Assembly: GCA_021790815.1 (NCBI GenBank)
Contig: JAJYFT010000006.1
Location: forward strand, 1 to 47,710
Direction of reading: 5' to 3'
DNA from: Actinomycetes bacterium
GTDB lineage: Bacteria > Actinomycetota > Acidimicrobiia > Acidimicrobiales > JABEUL01
Length of the DNA: 47,710 nucleotides
The notes beneath the pieces are model-generated. The model did no database searches and was not told the origin of the DNA. It saw only the letters and a program-made list of their open reading frames with translations. Made by a program: the position numbers and the translations under genes. Below, piece by piece: positions 8,666-18,175 of the stretch (position 1 is the first letter of the stretch; each line of letters begins with the position of its first letter).

Positions 8666-8914
8666 CTATTCAAGCACGTCGACTAAGCGACGCCCTCTTC
8701 GTTCGCCGAACTTGACCTTCCCAGACTTAGTCGCGAACAACGTATCGTCTCCACCTCGTCCAACATTTATTCCGGGATAAAATCTAGTCCCTCTCTGTCG
8801 AACAATGATCCCACCAGCATTAATAGTCATTCCATCAAATACTTTGACACCAAGCCTCTTTGAATTTGAATCCCTCCCGTTCCTAGTAGAACCACCACCT
8901 TTAGTTTTAGACAC
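8666..8914 (-). CDS. rpmA: 50S ribosomal protein L27
   Basis: An 82-residue L27. The N-terminus [20 protein letters not shown] carries the glycine/serine-rich arm that reaches the peptidyl transferase centre. It is followed by [22 protein letters not shown] and the C-terminal [10 protein letters not shown] block. There is no Firmicutes-type cleavable leader. It begins only 5 bp after the rplU stop codon, so the pair is cotranscribed. Confidence 0.97.
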   Translation of the reverse strand: MSKTKGGGSTRNGRDSNSKRLGVKVFDGMTINAGGIIVRQRGTRFYPGINVGRGGDDTLFATKSGKVKFGERRGRRLVDVLE

Positions 8915-8919
8915 TTAAG

Positions 8920-9237
8920 TTATTCCTTTCCGGTTGAGATCTCTGTTATTTTCACAGAGGTATACTTCTGGCGATGACCCCACCTTTTTCGCTGATTCGA
9001 TTTTGACTTATACTTAAAACCAATTACTTTAGGGCCTTTTGTAGTGCCAACTACGTGGCCTTTTACGGTAGATCCTTCTACAGAGCTCTTATTTGCCGAC
9101 ACTTTGCCATCATTGATTATCGCCAAAGCTGGAAGTATAATTTCACTTCCGACTTCACCGTCAACCAATTCGACATTTATAATGTCACCTTCTTTAATAC
9201 TGAGCTGCTTGCCACCCGAGTTAATTACTGCATACAT
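8920..9237 (-). CDS. rplU: 50S ribosomal protein L21
   Basis: A 105-residue L21 beginning MYAVINSGGKQLSIKEGD, the family signature. The C-terminal KVIGFKYKSKSNQRKRWGHR basic block binds 23S rRNA. It lies about 45 bp after the RNase E/G gene. That intergenic stretch is too short for the structured L21 leader RNA of Firmicutes, and I see none. Confidence 0.97.
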   Translation of the reverse strand: MYAVINSGGKQLSIKEGDIINVELVDGEVGSEIILPALAIINDGKVSANKSSVEGSTVKGHVVGTTKGPKVIGFKYKSKSNQRKRWGHRQKYTSVKITEISTGKE

Positions 9238-9282
9238 AGCTCTTACACTCTATCAAATTTCAAGGCCCACATTTTAAAAATG

Positions 9283-11136
9283 TTACGTCAGAGAGTCGTC
9301 GATTAAAATACCACGACCGTTGCAAGTTGGACACGCATGCGACAAGGAGTCTACAAGCCCTTCTGAAACTCTCTTCCTGGTCATTTCAACAAGACCGAGC
9401 TCAGATATATCAAACGCCTGAGTTCTCGTCTTATCCCTGGAAAGTGCTGTTCTAAAGGCAGAAATGACATTAGTTCTATTCTGTTTTATTGCCATATCGA
9501 TAAAGTCGATTACAATAATTCCTCCAATGTCCCTGAGCTTTAATTGGCGGGCAACTTCTTCAGCAGCTTCAAGATTGTTTTGATATACAGTTTCTTCCAG
9601 ATTTGAAGACCCAACATTCTTTGAAGTATTAACATCTATCACAGTTAGAGCTTCAGTATGTTCAATAATCAGTGAACCACCAGATGGGAGCCAAACTTGG
9701 CGATCAAGAGCTTTGTGAAGTTGTTCATGAATATGAAATTGATCGAAAAGCGGAAGAGAGTTAGTTTTTGTGTCGAAATACGTTACCCTATCGGCAAGCT
9801 CTGGGTTAAAACTCCCAACGTAAGATTTTACCTCTTCAAAAAGTTTTTTATCATCGATAGTTACACTTCTGAAGTCAGGATTTAGCTCTTCACGTAGAAC
9901 TCTAAGTACGAGCTGCGGCTCCCGGTGCAAAAGTTTCGGCTCTTTAGTTTTCTTTGCAAGCTCTTCGACCCTTTTCCAAGAATCGATTAGCTGAGTAATA
10001 TCTCTTTCTAGATCGTCTTGAGCAGCATTAGCTGCGGCTGTTCTGACGATTATGCCAAATCCATCAGGTCTACACTTATCCATAAATTTACGAATTCGCC
10101 GTCTTTGCTGATCATTCAGTCTTTTTGACAAGCCAACAGAATTTCCACCTGGGACTAAAACTGAAAATCTTCCAGCTAGAGAAACGTCCTGCGTCAATCT
10201 CGCACCCTTAACCCCTATTGGATTTTTAACCACCTGACATAGAATTATTTGATCAGCTTTGAGAACCTCTTCGATCCTTGGAGAGCTCGATGACAGTTCG
10301 ACTGAATCTACATCTTCTCTATCATCACGAACATCACCCTTATAGAGAACTGCATTTTTTGGTGTCCCTATATCGACAAAAGCAGCCTCCATACCTGGCA
10401 AAACATTTTTTACCTTCCCAATATAAATATTGCCATCTATTTGATTAACATCATCTTGAGGTCGCGCTACATAGTGTTCAATAAGTGTCCTGCCTTCAAC
10501 TACTGCAAGCTGAGTCATGCCTTTTGTGACATGGACATATACTGCATACCTTCCTTGGGTTTTCTGGGATTCAGTAGAAGTTTCCTCCACCTCAGAGCTA
10601 ATCAATGCCTTCACTGGCTTAGATCTTCGCCTTCTCCCTCTAGAGGGTGAAGCATTAGAATCATTACTTTTCGTTTGGTAGCTTTCATCACCAACCGGAG
10701 TTTGACTTATCACAGTCGGCGTCGCAGGCCTAGAGTCTCCAATCTTTGGTCTTGATGCTGGTCTCGAGTCTCCAATCTTTGGTTTAGGTTCTCCTATAAC
10801 TTTAGCTACTTCAGCACTCTCAACTAAAGATTCTGGGACATCTACATCTTGCTTCTGTAGCCGAGGAGAGCGCCTTCTTGGCCTTGCCTTAGAACCACTC
10901 TCAGAAGATTCACTATAACTACCGTCACCACCACCGCCCTTGTTGCCTGTACCTTTATTACGAGGACTTTTAGTGTTTGCATCACTAACGCCAGTACTTT
11001 TTAAGTTCGGGCCAATCCTATCTTGAGATTTTCCACTATTAATTTCTGATTCCGACTGTGAGTTGAAATCCAACTCTGGCGCACTATCTTGTCTATTTTG
11101 CGCAACCTTGTCGATATTTTCTGTCGACTTCGACAT
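9283..11136 (-). CDS. rne: Ribonuclease E/G family endoribonuclease
   Basis: A 617-residue RNase E/G, starting at an ATG preceded by AGGAAGG. The first ~200 residues are a disordered, serine/arginine-rich extension containing a short tandem repeat (PKIGDSRPA twice, near residue 120). An S1 RNA-binding region follows (GNIYIGKVKNVLPGMEAAFV). The catalytic DNase I-like region has the metal-binding aspartates in VIDVNTS (about residue 501) and IVIDFIDM (about 544-547). A zinc-link CPTCNGRG sits near residue 602. The enzyme initiates mRNA decay and processes stable RNA. An N-terminal rather than C-terminal extension is the usual form in actinobacteria. Placement just before rplU-rpmA is typical of the phylum. 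Confidence 0.93.
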   Translation of the reverse strand: MSKSTENIDKVAQNRQDSAPELDFNSQSESEINSGKSQDRIGPNLKSTGVSDANTKSPRNKGTGNKGGGGDGSYSESSESGSKARPRRRSPRLQKQDVDVPESLVESAEVAKVIGEPKPKIGDSRPASRPKIGDSRPATPTVISQTPVGDESYQTKSNDSNASPSRGRRRRSKPVKALISSEVEETSTESQKTQGRYAVYVHVTKGMTQLAVVEGRTLIEHYVARPQDDVNQIDGNIYIGKVKNVLPGMEAAFVDIGTPKNAVLYKGDVRDDREDVDSVELSSSSPRIEEVLKADQIILCQVVKNPIGVKGARLTQDVSLAGRFSVLVPGGNSVGLSKRLNDQQRRRIRKFMDKCRPDGFGIIVRTAAANAAQDDLERDITQLIDSWKRVEELAKKTKEPKLLHREPQLVLRVLREELNPDFRSVTIDDKKLFEEVKSYVGSFNPELADRVTYFDTKTNSLPLFDQFHIHEQLHKALDRQVWLPSGGSLIIEHTEALTVIDVNTSKNVGSSNLEETVYQNNLEAAEEVARQLKLRDIGGIIVIDFIDMAIKQNRTNVISAFRTALSRDKTRTQAFDISELGLVEMTRKRVSEGLVDSLSHACPTCNGRGILIDDSLT

Positions 11137-11826
11137 CTAATCGATTCCTTCCTATGGCACATTCCACCCATACCCTGTGCCCAAACCATAGGTGACTTTT
11201 TGCCTTCATCTAAAGACACGTCACCATCAAACTGCCGTAAATTTTCTACTTGGATCGAACCAAGAAGCATGGAGAGGGCATTGAAAAAGACAGAGATGCC
11301 ACCAACCCAGGTTTCCCTATTTTTGGCAGATCTAAATGTTGTCACGAATGTCCTCCGGTAAAATACTACGTAATTAAGCCTAGTAAAAATTAGGTACGTC
11401 TGGTGAACTTCACCAATTTTTCCTCAAATCATGAAATTGTCATACTTTGGCTTGGTGAATAAGTGCTGGTAATCAACTATTTAATGGTTTTTCGGCTTCC
11501 ATATCAAAAACAAGGAATCTAGATTCACATATACAATCTACAAATTGTCAAAGCCAAAACATGATCCTAAAAACCTGCAAAGTGCCTACTAAAGCAGTAG
11601 TAGCTGCTGGTATTGACCTTAATGCTGGAAAGATCATTGGGGCATTGATCCAAACACCTCAATATGCATTTAACTAAAGTAGGATGATACTCGACATGCT
11701 CGGGGACTTTATAACCACATCGTACTTTGAGCCTTTCACTTATTCATTCTCAGTTCAAATTCCTATAAATTTCGAACTAGGTATTCGAAAGGCACCAACC
11801 GTATCTCGATTAACTAAAACCTACCA
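11137..11826. other. 690-bp gap at the usual rodA position
   Basis: No convincing gene lies between mrdA and rne. A minus-strand frame (11001-11345) overlaps the start of rne and has no family features. A 38-codon plus-strand ATG frame (11561-11677) reads MILKTCKVPTKAVV at its start but matches nothing I know. In many actinobacteria a rodA/sfr gene fills this position; I could not read RodA-like transmembrane sequence here in any frame. The part next to rne may serve as its 5' untranslated region and promoter. Confidence 0.5.
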
Positions 11827-13809
11827 TCAAGTACCTTTTGGCAAAGAAGGATTTGGAATTTGATTGCTCAATAGATAGTCAAAAACTTTCCGCGCAATAG
11901 GCGCTGATGCTTGTGCACCGTAACCACCTTGATCAATAGCAACTGCTACAACATACTTCGGAGCATTAGCAGGGCCAAAAGCTACGAAAAGGGCATTCGG
12001 TTCTACATGGTTAGTAGAAGCAGTTCCAGTTTTACCTGCAATTGGATAAGTGTTTAGCGGAAATCCACTAAAAACATTTGTGGCACCAACTGTTCCATAT
12101 GGAGCATCAACTGCGGATTCAAAACCTTGTAGCATTGGATTTCGAGTGGACGGAGGCAAGCTAACGGTTGCCATCACCTTAGGCCCAATTGTTTGTACAA
12201 CTTTCCCATTAGGGCTCTCAATCATTGCGCCCACTTGAGGCTGATACCGAGTCCCGCCGTTTGCAAATGTAGCGTACGCGTCAGCTAGTTGGATAGGGGT
12301 AATGGTAGTCCCACCTTGACCAAATGCCATCTCTAGATTGTCGCCTGTATACCAACTTGAATTCGGGTAAGCTTTCGGATCTAACGCATGAAGTTTCTGT
12401 CGAACTGCCGGCGAATCGACATATCCTGAGACCTCCCCTGGAAGGTTTATCCCTGTCATTTGCCCTAAACCGTATTGAGCGGCAACATTCTGGATCGGCA
12501 TATCGCCGTACGTTGCGCGTCGTGTCCAAAATCTGTACCCAAGGGTATAAAAGAAAACGTCGTCAGATGCACCAATAGCCTTTGCTACAGAGATCTCTCC
12601 TAAAGATTCATATCCTGCGTTGTGGAATTGGCATTTACCATAACAAGGTGGAGGAATTTGAAAGTACCCAGGGTCATTAATAAGAGTGTTTGCATTTATA
12701 AGTCCACTATTTAATGCTGCAGTTGCGGTTGCGATTTTAAATGTAGAACCTGGAGTGTAGAGCCCAGCAATAACACGATTTAAAGCTGGGATACTGTTAG
12801 CTGGTGAAGTAATAGTTTGGTAGTTTGCTTGACTGATCCCTCCAACCCACAAAGTTGGATTGTATGTTGGGAAAGATGACATTGCTATTACTTGGCCATT
12901 AGTTACATCCATCACTACCGCAGCTCCGCTTGGGGCAGGTGGACGGATCTTGGTGGTTGGATCTACTGAGTTATGAAGATTAGCGATTTGATTACTTAAG
13001 GCCGAATCCAGCGTTTGCTGCAAACCGACATCTATTGGAAGAATCACATTGTCACCCGGAGTTGCAGGAACAACTTTTAACACTTTCACTTCGATATTCC
13101 TTGAATTCACCAAGTAAGTAATGGAGCCTGGCTTTCCCTGCAACCATTTTTCAAATGTTGATTCAACTCCATCTTGGCCAACTACTGATCCTGGAGAATA
13201 ACCGTTAAACTGAGGATACTTTAATTCCGTTGCACTTATATCACCAACGTGACCCAGGAGTTGTGCATCAAGTGAACCGTAGGGGTAGTATCTCTGGGTC
13301 GCATATGAAACAGAAACACCTGGAAATTGACTTGATTGTTCCTTTAATATTAGAACAGTTGAAAGTGGCACATTAGTTGCAATAGGCACTGGTTTAAATG
13401 GGCTATAGTTCGGATTTTTAAGTGCCAGATCTATTTGAGCCGATGTCTCATTTAAAACTGCAGCCACTTTAGCTACAATTTGTGGATCCAGTAAAATTTC
13501 TTGGCGATCCAAAGTAACAGTCTCAATTACCTTATTCCCAACCAAAAGATGGCCAGATCTGTCGTAAATTAAACCTCTTATTGGTGGGATCGATAATACC
13601 CTGATTGAATTTGCGCTAACTGCCTGCTCATACTGTGGAGCATTTAAAATCTGCAGAAACCAAAGTCTTGTAAGCATTGCTGCAAACAATCCAACGAGTA
13701 TAAAACCAACAATTGAAACACGGAGTCCAAGATGAAATTGGAACTTCTTCTTCTCCCTGCTTTGTGATTTAAGTTTCCTTTTTTTCCTGAAATACCTTCT
13801 CTTTGGCAT
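11827..13809 (-). CDS. mrdA: Penicillin-binding protein 2 (elongation transpeptidase)
   Basis: A 660-residue class B PBP. After a very basic N-terminus there is one membrane anchor at about residues 31-51, a PBP dimerisation domain with a non-catalytic fold, and a transpeptidase domain. The catalytic SxxK is GSTFK with Ser355 and Lys358, the second motif is in AIGASDDVFFY, and the third is AGKTGTAST. The protein cross-links peptidoglycan during cell elongation as part of the MreBCD/RodA machine, facing the outside of the membrane. It follows mreD by 18 bp. Its usual partner rodA is not next to it in this window. Confidence 0.94.
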   Translation of the reverse strand: MPKRRYFRKKRKLKSQSREKKKFQFHLGLRVSIVGFILVGLFAAMLTRLWFLQILNAPQYEQAVSANSIRVLSIPPIRGLIYDRSGHLLVGNKVIETVTLDRQEILLDPQIVAKVAAVLNETSAQIDLALKNPNYSPFKPVPIATNVPLSTVLILKEQSSQFPGVSVSYATQRYYPYGSLDAQLLGHVGDISATELKYPQFNGYSPGSVVGQDGVESTFEKWLQGKPGSITYLVNSRNIEVKVLKVVPATPGDNVILPIDVGLQQTLDSALSNQIANLHNSVDPTTKIRPPAPSGAAVVMDVTNGQVIAMSSFPTYNPTLWVGGISQANYQTITSPANSIPALNRVIAGLYTPGSTFKIATATAALNSGLINANTLINDPGYFQIPPPCYGKCQFHNAGYESLGEISVAKAIGASDDVFFYTLGYRFWTRRATYGDMPIQNVAAQYGLGQMTGINLPGEVSGYVDSPAVRQKLHALDPKAYPNSSWYTGDNLEMAFGQGGTTITPIQLADAYATFANGGTRYQPQVGAMIESPNGKVVQTIGPKVMATVSLPPSTRNPMLQGFESAVDAPYGTVGATNVFSGFPLNTYPIAGKTGTASTNHVEPNALFVAFGPANAPKYVVAVAIDQGGYGAQASAPIARKVFDYLLSNQIPNPSLPKGT

Positions 13810-13827
13810 CTATATCACCTTACAACG

Positions 13828-14364
13828 TCAAACTAAAGGTTCGGCATCGCGTACCACGGTCGAGATAGTTTTCCAACCTTTTTGAGAACCTGTCAGTACA
13901 TAAGAAGCAAACCGCAAATAAAGCAACGAAACTAAAATGTTAATCACTGTTACTACCATAACTATCGATGCAATATGAGAATTAAATATGTTGGGTTGTT
14001 GCAACAGTATTGCAAGTAACGCCCATAAAACCTGCGAAAAAGCTGACCCAAACGCTACGACGATTATCACATAAAATTTTCCACGATTCTCAATCGTTAT
14101 CATCCCAATCAAATACCCAAGAAGCACATAAACTAGTGAACTTAGCCCATACGGAGTTGGCAAAAAAAGATCTTCGACTAAACCCGTAAAAAGCCCAACC
14201 GTTGCTCCAATTTCGGGTCCTTTTATAAGGGAGGCCACTATGACAACGAGTGGGAAAATATCTCCGTGAACATGGGACACTGAAAATCTATCTATAACTG
14301 ATATCTGAAGTATCGCCGTCACGAAAATTAAAACTACTGATTTGACAATATTTGAGTTCATCAT
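13828..14364 (-). CDS. mreD: Rod shape-determining protein MreD
   Basis: A small integral membrane protein of the elongasome, about 178 residues from the start chosen here, with about five hydrophobic segments. The segment IFPLVVIVASLIKGPEIGATVGLFTGLVEDLFLP (quoted in part: GATVGLFTGLVEDLF) is typical of MreD. The frame is open six codons further upstream, but the ATG at 14364 shares one base with the mreC stop (TGATG). That is a classic coupling arrangement and there is no Shine-Dalgarno for the longer form, so I used it. It sits between mreC and mrdA as usual. Confidence 0.88.
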   Translation of the reverse strand: MMNSNIVKSVVLIFVTAILQISVIDRFSVSHVHGDIFPLVVIVASLIKGPEIGATVGLFTGLVEDLFLPTPYGLSSLVYVLLGYLIGMITIENRGKFYVIIVVAFGSAFSQVLWALLAILLQQPNIFNSHIASIVMVVTVINILVSLLYLRFASYVLTGSQKGWKTISTVVRDAEPLV

Positions 14365-15230
14365 CAAGGTGTCGGCAGCCAAAGCAAAACGGCCATGTAA
14401 TTGACATTGTCAGGATTTGAAAAGGGTGCAACGTCAACATTTTCTTGAAGAGAAGATGAATTGTCAAAATTATTCGTCACGATACCCACAGGAATTGAAG
14501 GTGGAAATATGCTTCCGTTTAAAGAACTGGTAGTTACCAAGTCACCTCTGCTTAGTTTGGTGTCTGGAGGCACAAAAGACAACGAGAGCGGTTTACTGTC
14601 ACCTGTTCCCGTAGCGTCTGCCATAACAACATTTACAGCCTTAGAAGTATTTACCTCAACGGCGACATTGCTCCTTGGATCTTCGATCAAAAGGACAGTG
14701 GATGAATTTGAAGTAACTTGAACAACTTGGCCTACGAGACCTTTATCGGTAACAACACTCATTCCCACTTCAACACCAGAACTGACTCCCTTATCCAATT
14801 CTACGGTGAGTTCGTAGTTCGACGGATTGACATCTATGACGTCAGCCACCACACTTTTAAGGTTTTTTGCATATGGGAGGTTTAAAAGAGAAGTAATTTC
14901 TTTTAACCTTAATTCATCATTTTTTTGAGCCTCTGACTGAGCTTTTAAATTATTTATTTCTGCTTTTAGTTCGGAGTTCTGATTTTCCAAATCTCCGTAG
15001 TGAATTGAACCTGAAATAACATTACCAATTGGATTAAAAAACCCTTCTGCCCCAGATTGCAACGGTGAAGTAACTGTTATTGCTTCGCGTTGAATACTTG
15101 CGACAAAATGTTGTGCGGGACCTCTGTAGGCTAAAGTAATAACGGTAATAGAGGTTAACAGTAAAAGGAGAAAAGTAGACCTTTTACCGGATCTTCGCCT
15201 CCCGCCTCTTGGACGACGCGATTCAGCCAA
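14364..15230 (-). CDS. mreC: Rod shape-determining protein MreC
   Basis: A 288-residue protein. It has an arginine-rich cytoplasmic N-terminus, one membrane anchor near residues 18-35, a coiled-coil stretch (about residues 75-115, LENQNSELKAEINNLKAQ), and the MreC beta-barrel core (VIDVNPSNYELTVELDKGVSSG, GLVGQVVQVTSNSSTVLLIEDP). MreC bridges the cytoplasmic MreB filament to periplasmic PBP2. It begins 7 bp after mreB and ends overlapping mreD, so mreBCD is one transcription unit. Confidence 0.93.
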   Translation of the reverse strand: MAESRRPRGGRRRSGKRSTFLLLLLTSITVITLAYRGPAQHFVASIQREAITVTSPLQSGAEGFFNPIGNVISGSIHYGDLENQNSELKAEINNLKAQSEAQKNDELRLKEITSLLNLPYAKNLKSVVADVIDVNPSNYELTVELDKGVSSGVEVGMSVVTDKGLVGQVVQVTSNSSTVLLIEDPRSNVAVEVNTSKAVNVVMADATGTGDSKPLSLSFVPPDTKLSRGDLVTTSSLNGSIFPPSIPVGIVTNNFDNSSSLQENVDVAPFSNPDNVNYMAVLLWLPTP

Positions 15231-15236
15231 GTGTTC

Positions 15237-16268
15237 TTATCTTGGAGAAGAAGAGTGCAATACCTGCTGAAGTGCAGGAAACTCTTCAAGACAGTGTCCG
15301 CTTCCAATTGCAACGCATTTCAAAGGATCGTTAGCCACGATGATAGGCATCCCTGTTTCCGCCTGAAGTCTGATATCAAGTCCATGCAACAGCGCACCGC
15401 CACCAGTTAACACAATTCCCTGTTCCATGATGTCTGCAGCCAACTCCGGGGGCGTCTTATCTAAAGTATCTTTAACCGCATCAACTATTGCGGCAACGGG
15501 TTCTTCAATGGCCCTTCTGACTTCTTGAGTTGTTGTAACAACAGTTTTTGGAAGTCCAGTAACTAAGTCTCGCCCTCTAATTTCTGCATGAAGTTCTTCT
15601 TCCAGAGCACATGCTGACCCTAGAGCAATCTTTATCTCCTCTGACGTCCTCTCTCCTAAAGCTAGTGAGTACTCTTTTTTAATAAAAGAAATTATAGCTT
15701 CATCTAATTCGTCACCACCAACGCGGATTGATTGACTAACAACTATGCCACCAAGAGAAATAACAGCAACCTCTGTAGTACCACCACCAATGTCAACAAC
15801 CATATTCCCAGTTGGTTCATGAACTGGAAGCCCAGCACCAATTGCTGCAGCCATAGGCTCTTCAATAATATAGGCTTTTCTTGCTCCAGCATATTCCGCC
15901 GCTTCGAGTACTGCTCTTTGTTCTACGCCAGTACACCCCGACGGTACACATATAACCATTTGTGGCTTCGCCCATCTTCTGTTGTGAACTTTGCCAATAA
16001 AGTACCTAAGCATTCTCTCGCACACCTCAAAGTCTGCGATAACACCATCTTTAAGGGGTCTGATGGCTTGAATATTGCTAGGAGTCCTTCCTATCATTCG
16101 CTTTGCTTCAGCACCTACCGCAAGAGGCTTACCGTCTTTTACATTAATTGCAACCACTGAAGGTTCATTAAGAATTATCCCTCTACCTCGTACATATACA
16201 AGGGTATTTGCTGTTCCTAAATCTACGGCCATGTCACGACCGCGTAACCAACTAAACGATTCACGCAT
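15237..16268 (-). CDS. mreB: Cell shape-determining actin homologue MreB
   Basis: A 343-residue bacterial actin. The phosphate-1 motif is [15 protein letters not shown], followed by NEPSVVAI, the [21 protein letters not shown] block, phosphate-2 [15 protein letters not shown] and the adenosine motif [12 protein letters not shown]. MreB filaments direct lateral wall synthesis, so cells are probably rod-shaped. A strong GGAGG sits six bases before the ATG, and an AT-rich stretch with TAAAAT further upstream (about 16320) could be its promoter. The 156-bp gap to ndk supports a transcription start here. Confidence 0.97.
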   Translation of the reverse strand: MRESFSWLRGRDMAVDLGTANTLVYVRGRGIILNEPSVVAINVKDGKPLAVGAEAKRMIGRTPSNIQAIRPLKDGVIADFEVCERMLRYFIGKVHNRRWAKPQMVICVPSGCTGVEQRAVLEAAEYAGARKAYIIEEPMAAAIGAGLPVHEPTGNMVVDIGGGTTEVAVISLGGIVVSQSIRVGGDELDEAIISFIKKEYSLALGERTSEEIKIALGSACALEEELHAEIRGRDLVTGLPKTVVTTTQEVRRAIEEPVAAIVDAVKDTLDKTPPELAADIMEQGIVLTGGGALLHGLDIRLQAETGMPIIVANDPLKCVAIGSGHCLEEFPALQQVLHSSSPR

Positions 16269-16424
16269 TTTAAACCTCCGGAGTCGGAGCTACATTACTG
16301 ACCTTTTCAGACACTTTTAACTATTTTAGCGTAAAAAGCAAGCTACATTGTGCAATTTGCAATAAGTGACCTGCTTCTTCACTTAAAAGAACCACTTCAA
16401 GTCCCTAAGCACTGATTTAGCTCT

Positions 16425-16829
16425 CTATTTTGGGAAAAAAATGCCAATCTCTCTACTCGCAGATTCAAGTGAATCAGATCCATGAATTAAATTCTCAGAA
16501 ATATCGGTACCAAAATCACCCCTAATAGTGCCTGAGGGTGCAGATTTTGGATTGGTCGTGCCCATCATGTCACGAACAATTTTGAACGTTCCTTCTGGGC
16601 CTTGCACAATGCAAACAAATGAAGGCGAACGCGTAATAAAACTAACCAAGTCGTCAAAGAAATCTTTCCCTACGTGCTCCTGGTAATGAGCCTGAGCAGT
16701 TTCTTTGTCGATAACGCCTAGCCGACCTTCGACGATTTTCAAACCGCGTCGTTCAAATCTACTTAAAATTTCTCCGAGAAGTCCTCTTTCAACTCCATCT
16801 GGTTTTACGATTACTAAAGTGTTTTCCAT
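16425..16829 (-). CDS. ndk: Nucleoside diphosphate kinase
   Basis: A 134-residue Ndk, normal length. It starts MENTLVIVKPDGVERGLLGE, and the catalytic histidine is His116 in NLIHGSDSLESA. It equilibrates nucleoside di- and triphosphates by a phosphohistidine intermediate. It begins 5 bp after the folC stop and is cotranscribed with it; the folC-ndk pairing is typical of actinobacteria. Confidence 0.97.
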   Translation of the reverse strand: MENTLVIVKPDGVERGLLGEILSRFERRGLKIVEGRLGVIDKETAQAHYQEHVGKDFFDDLVSFITRSPSFVCIVQGPEGTFKIVRDMMGTTNPKSAPSGTIRGDFGTDISENLIHGSDSLESASREIGIFFPK

Positions 16830-16834
16830 ATCAA

Positions 16835-18163
16835 TTATACAACTTTAGTCGATTTTAGGACATCCCCAACCACATATAAAGATCCTGTCACTAAAATCAT
16901 GTCTTGTGCATTTGACAAACTAAACGCTCCTTTAAATGCTTCAACTGGAAAACTGTAAACTTTCGGCTCTAAGTCAAATACTTCACGGACAGCAGATATC
17001 AAAATATTGGTATCCATTGCACGAGTTGAAACTGGTTTTGCAACATGAACCGATCTTACTCTTCCATCAAGATTTAACGCCTTTAAAATGTCAACTGGAT
17101 CTCGGCCCCTGAGCATTCCGACTACAAGGTGAACTGTCTTTGGCTCACTAAAATCTTCTCTTAGAGCAAACCCTAGACTTAACGCTCCATCAACATTATG
17201 GGCTCCATCTAAAACAACTAATGGATTCCTCCCAACTACGTCTAATCGACCGGGGATTGTAACGTTCTCGACAGTTTCCCTTAAGATACCTTCATCAATA
17301 GTAGATCCAAGAAAGGTCTCACACGCGGCAACTGCCATAGAGACATTTAGTGACTGATAATGTCCTCTAAGCGGAACAAACATTTCCCTGACAGATCCAT
17401 ATTTGGTAAATAGCTCCAAGTAATGACCTCCCACAGCTAACAGGTCACTAACTATCCCAAAATCCCTGTCTCGAACTAGGACTTCACTTGCACCGATGTC
17501 ATTTGCACGCTCTTCTAGCAAAGCAACAATTTCCGGATCTTCATCCCCAATTAATGCCGTACAGCCTTTTTTGAAGATTCCACTTTTATCGTTTGCAATG
17601 TGAACCTTTGTGGGCCCTAAAATTTCTGTATGATCAAGACCAACATTTGTAATTATCGCAACTTCAGGTTCTACAACATTCGTTGCATCCCAAGTCCCTC
17701 CCAAGCCGACTTCAATAACATTTACATTTGTTCCCTCATTTGCAAAATACATAAAGGCTAGAGCTGTCAACAACTCAAATCTACTGAGTTTTATACCAAT
17801 GAAGCTTTGTAAGAGCCTTATTTCACTCAGAGTATCGGCAAAATCTGAATCTGGAATATTGGCAAGGTTTAAAGCTATACGTTCAGTAACGTTACCGAGA
17901 TCTGGACTTGTAAATGTTCCTACTCGAAATCCAAGGTTGATCAATAAGGCTGATAATACCCTAACCGTTGAACCTTTCCCATTAGTGCCAGTAACGTGAA
18001 TTACAGGCGCCGATTTTTCAGGATTTGAAAGCGCATCAAGAAATTTTTGGATCCTTCCAAGGGTAGGTGTTCGCTTTAATGCAAACCCTTTTTTTTCTAA
18101 ATCTACATTAGAATCGAGCCACTTGACAGCCTCTTCCAAACAACTGAAATATTCAGCGACCAT
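16835..18163 (-). CDS. folC: Folylpolyglutamate synthase / dihydrofolate synthase
   Basis: A 442-residue Mur-ligase-like enzyme that adds glutamate to folates. The ATP loop TGTNGKGST is at residues 58-66. Further family blocks are GTFTSPDLGNVTERI, the glycine-rich NVIEVGLGGTWDATNVV, TNVGLDHTEILG and the C-terminal VLDGAHNVDGA. Whether it also acts as dihydrofolate synthase cannot be told from sequence. It lies 12 bp downstream of clpX; in many actinobacteria valS stands between them, and here it does not. Confidence 0.95.
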   Translation of the reverse strand: MVAEYFSCLEEAVKWLDSNVDLEKKGFALKRTPTLGRIQKFLDALSNPEKSAPVIHVTGTNGKGSTVRVLSALLINLGFRVGTFTSPDLGNVTERIALNLANIPDSDFADTLSEIRLLQSFIGIKLSRFELLTALAFMYFANEGTNVNVIEVGLGGTWDATNVVEPEVAIITNVGLDHTEILGPTKVHIANDKSGIFKKGCTALIGDEDPEIVALLEERANDIGASEVLVRDRDFGIVSDLLAVGGHYLELFTKYGSVREMFVPLRGHYQSLNVSMAVAACETFLGSTIDEGILRETVENVTIPGRLDVVGRNPLVVLDGAHNVDGALSLGFALREDFSEPKTVHLVVGMLRGRDPVDILKALNLDGRVRSVHVAKPVSTRAMDTNILISAVREVFDLEPKVYSFPVEAFKGAFSLSNAQDMILVTGSLYVVGDVLKSTKVV

Positions 18164-18175
18164 TGAATTGTAAGC

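Noticed and set aside
11001-11345. A 114-codon minus-strand frame overlapping the start of rne
   Set aside because: It overlaps 136 bp of rne out of frame, has no family features, and rne has a clear AGGAAGG ribosome-binding site inside it.
15732-16160. A 142-codon plus-strand frame
   Set aside because: Antisense to mreB; cysteine/tyrosine/histidine-rich composition is typical of a shadow frame.
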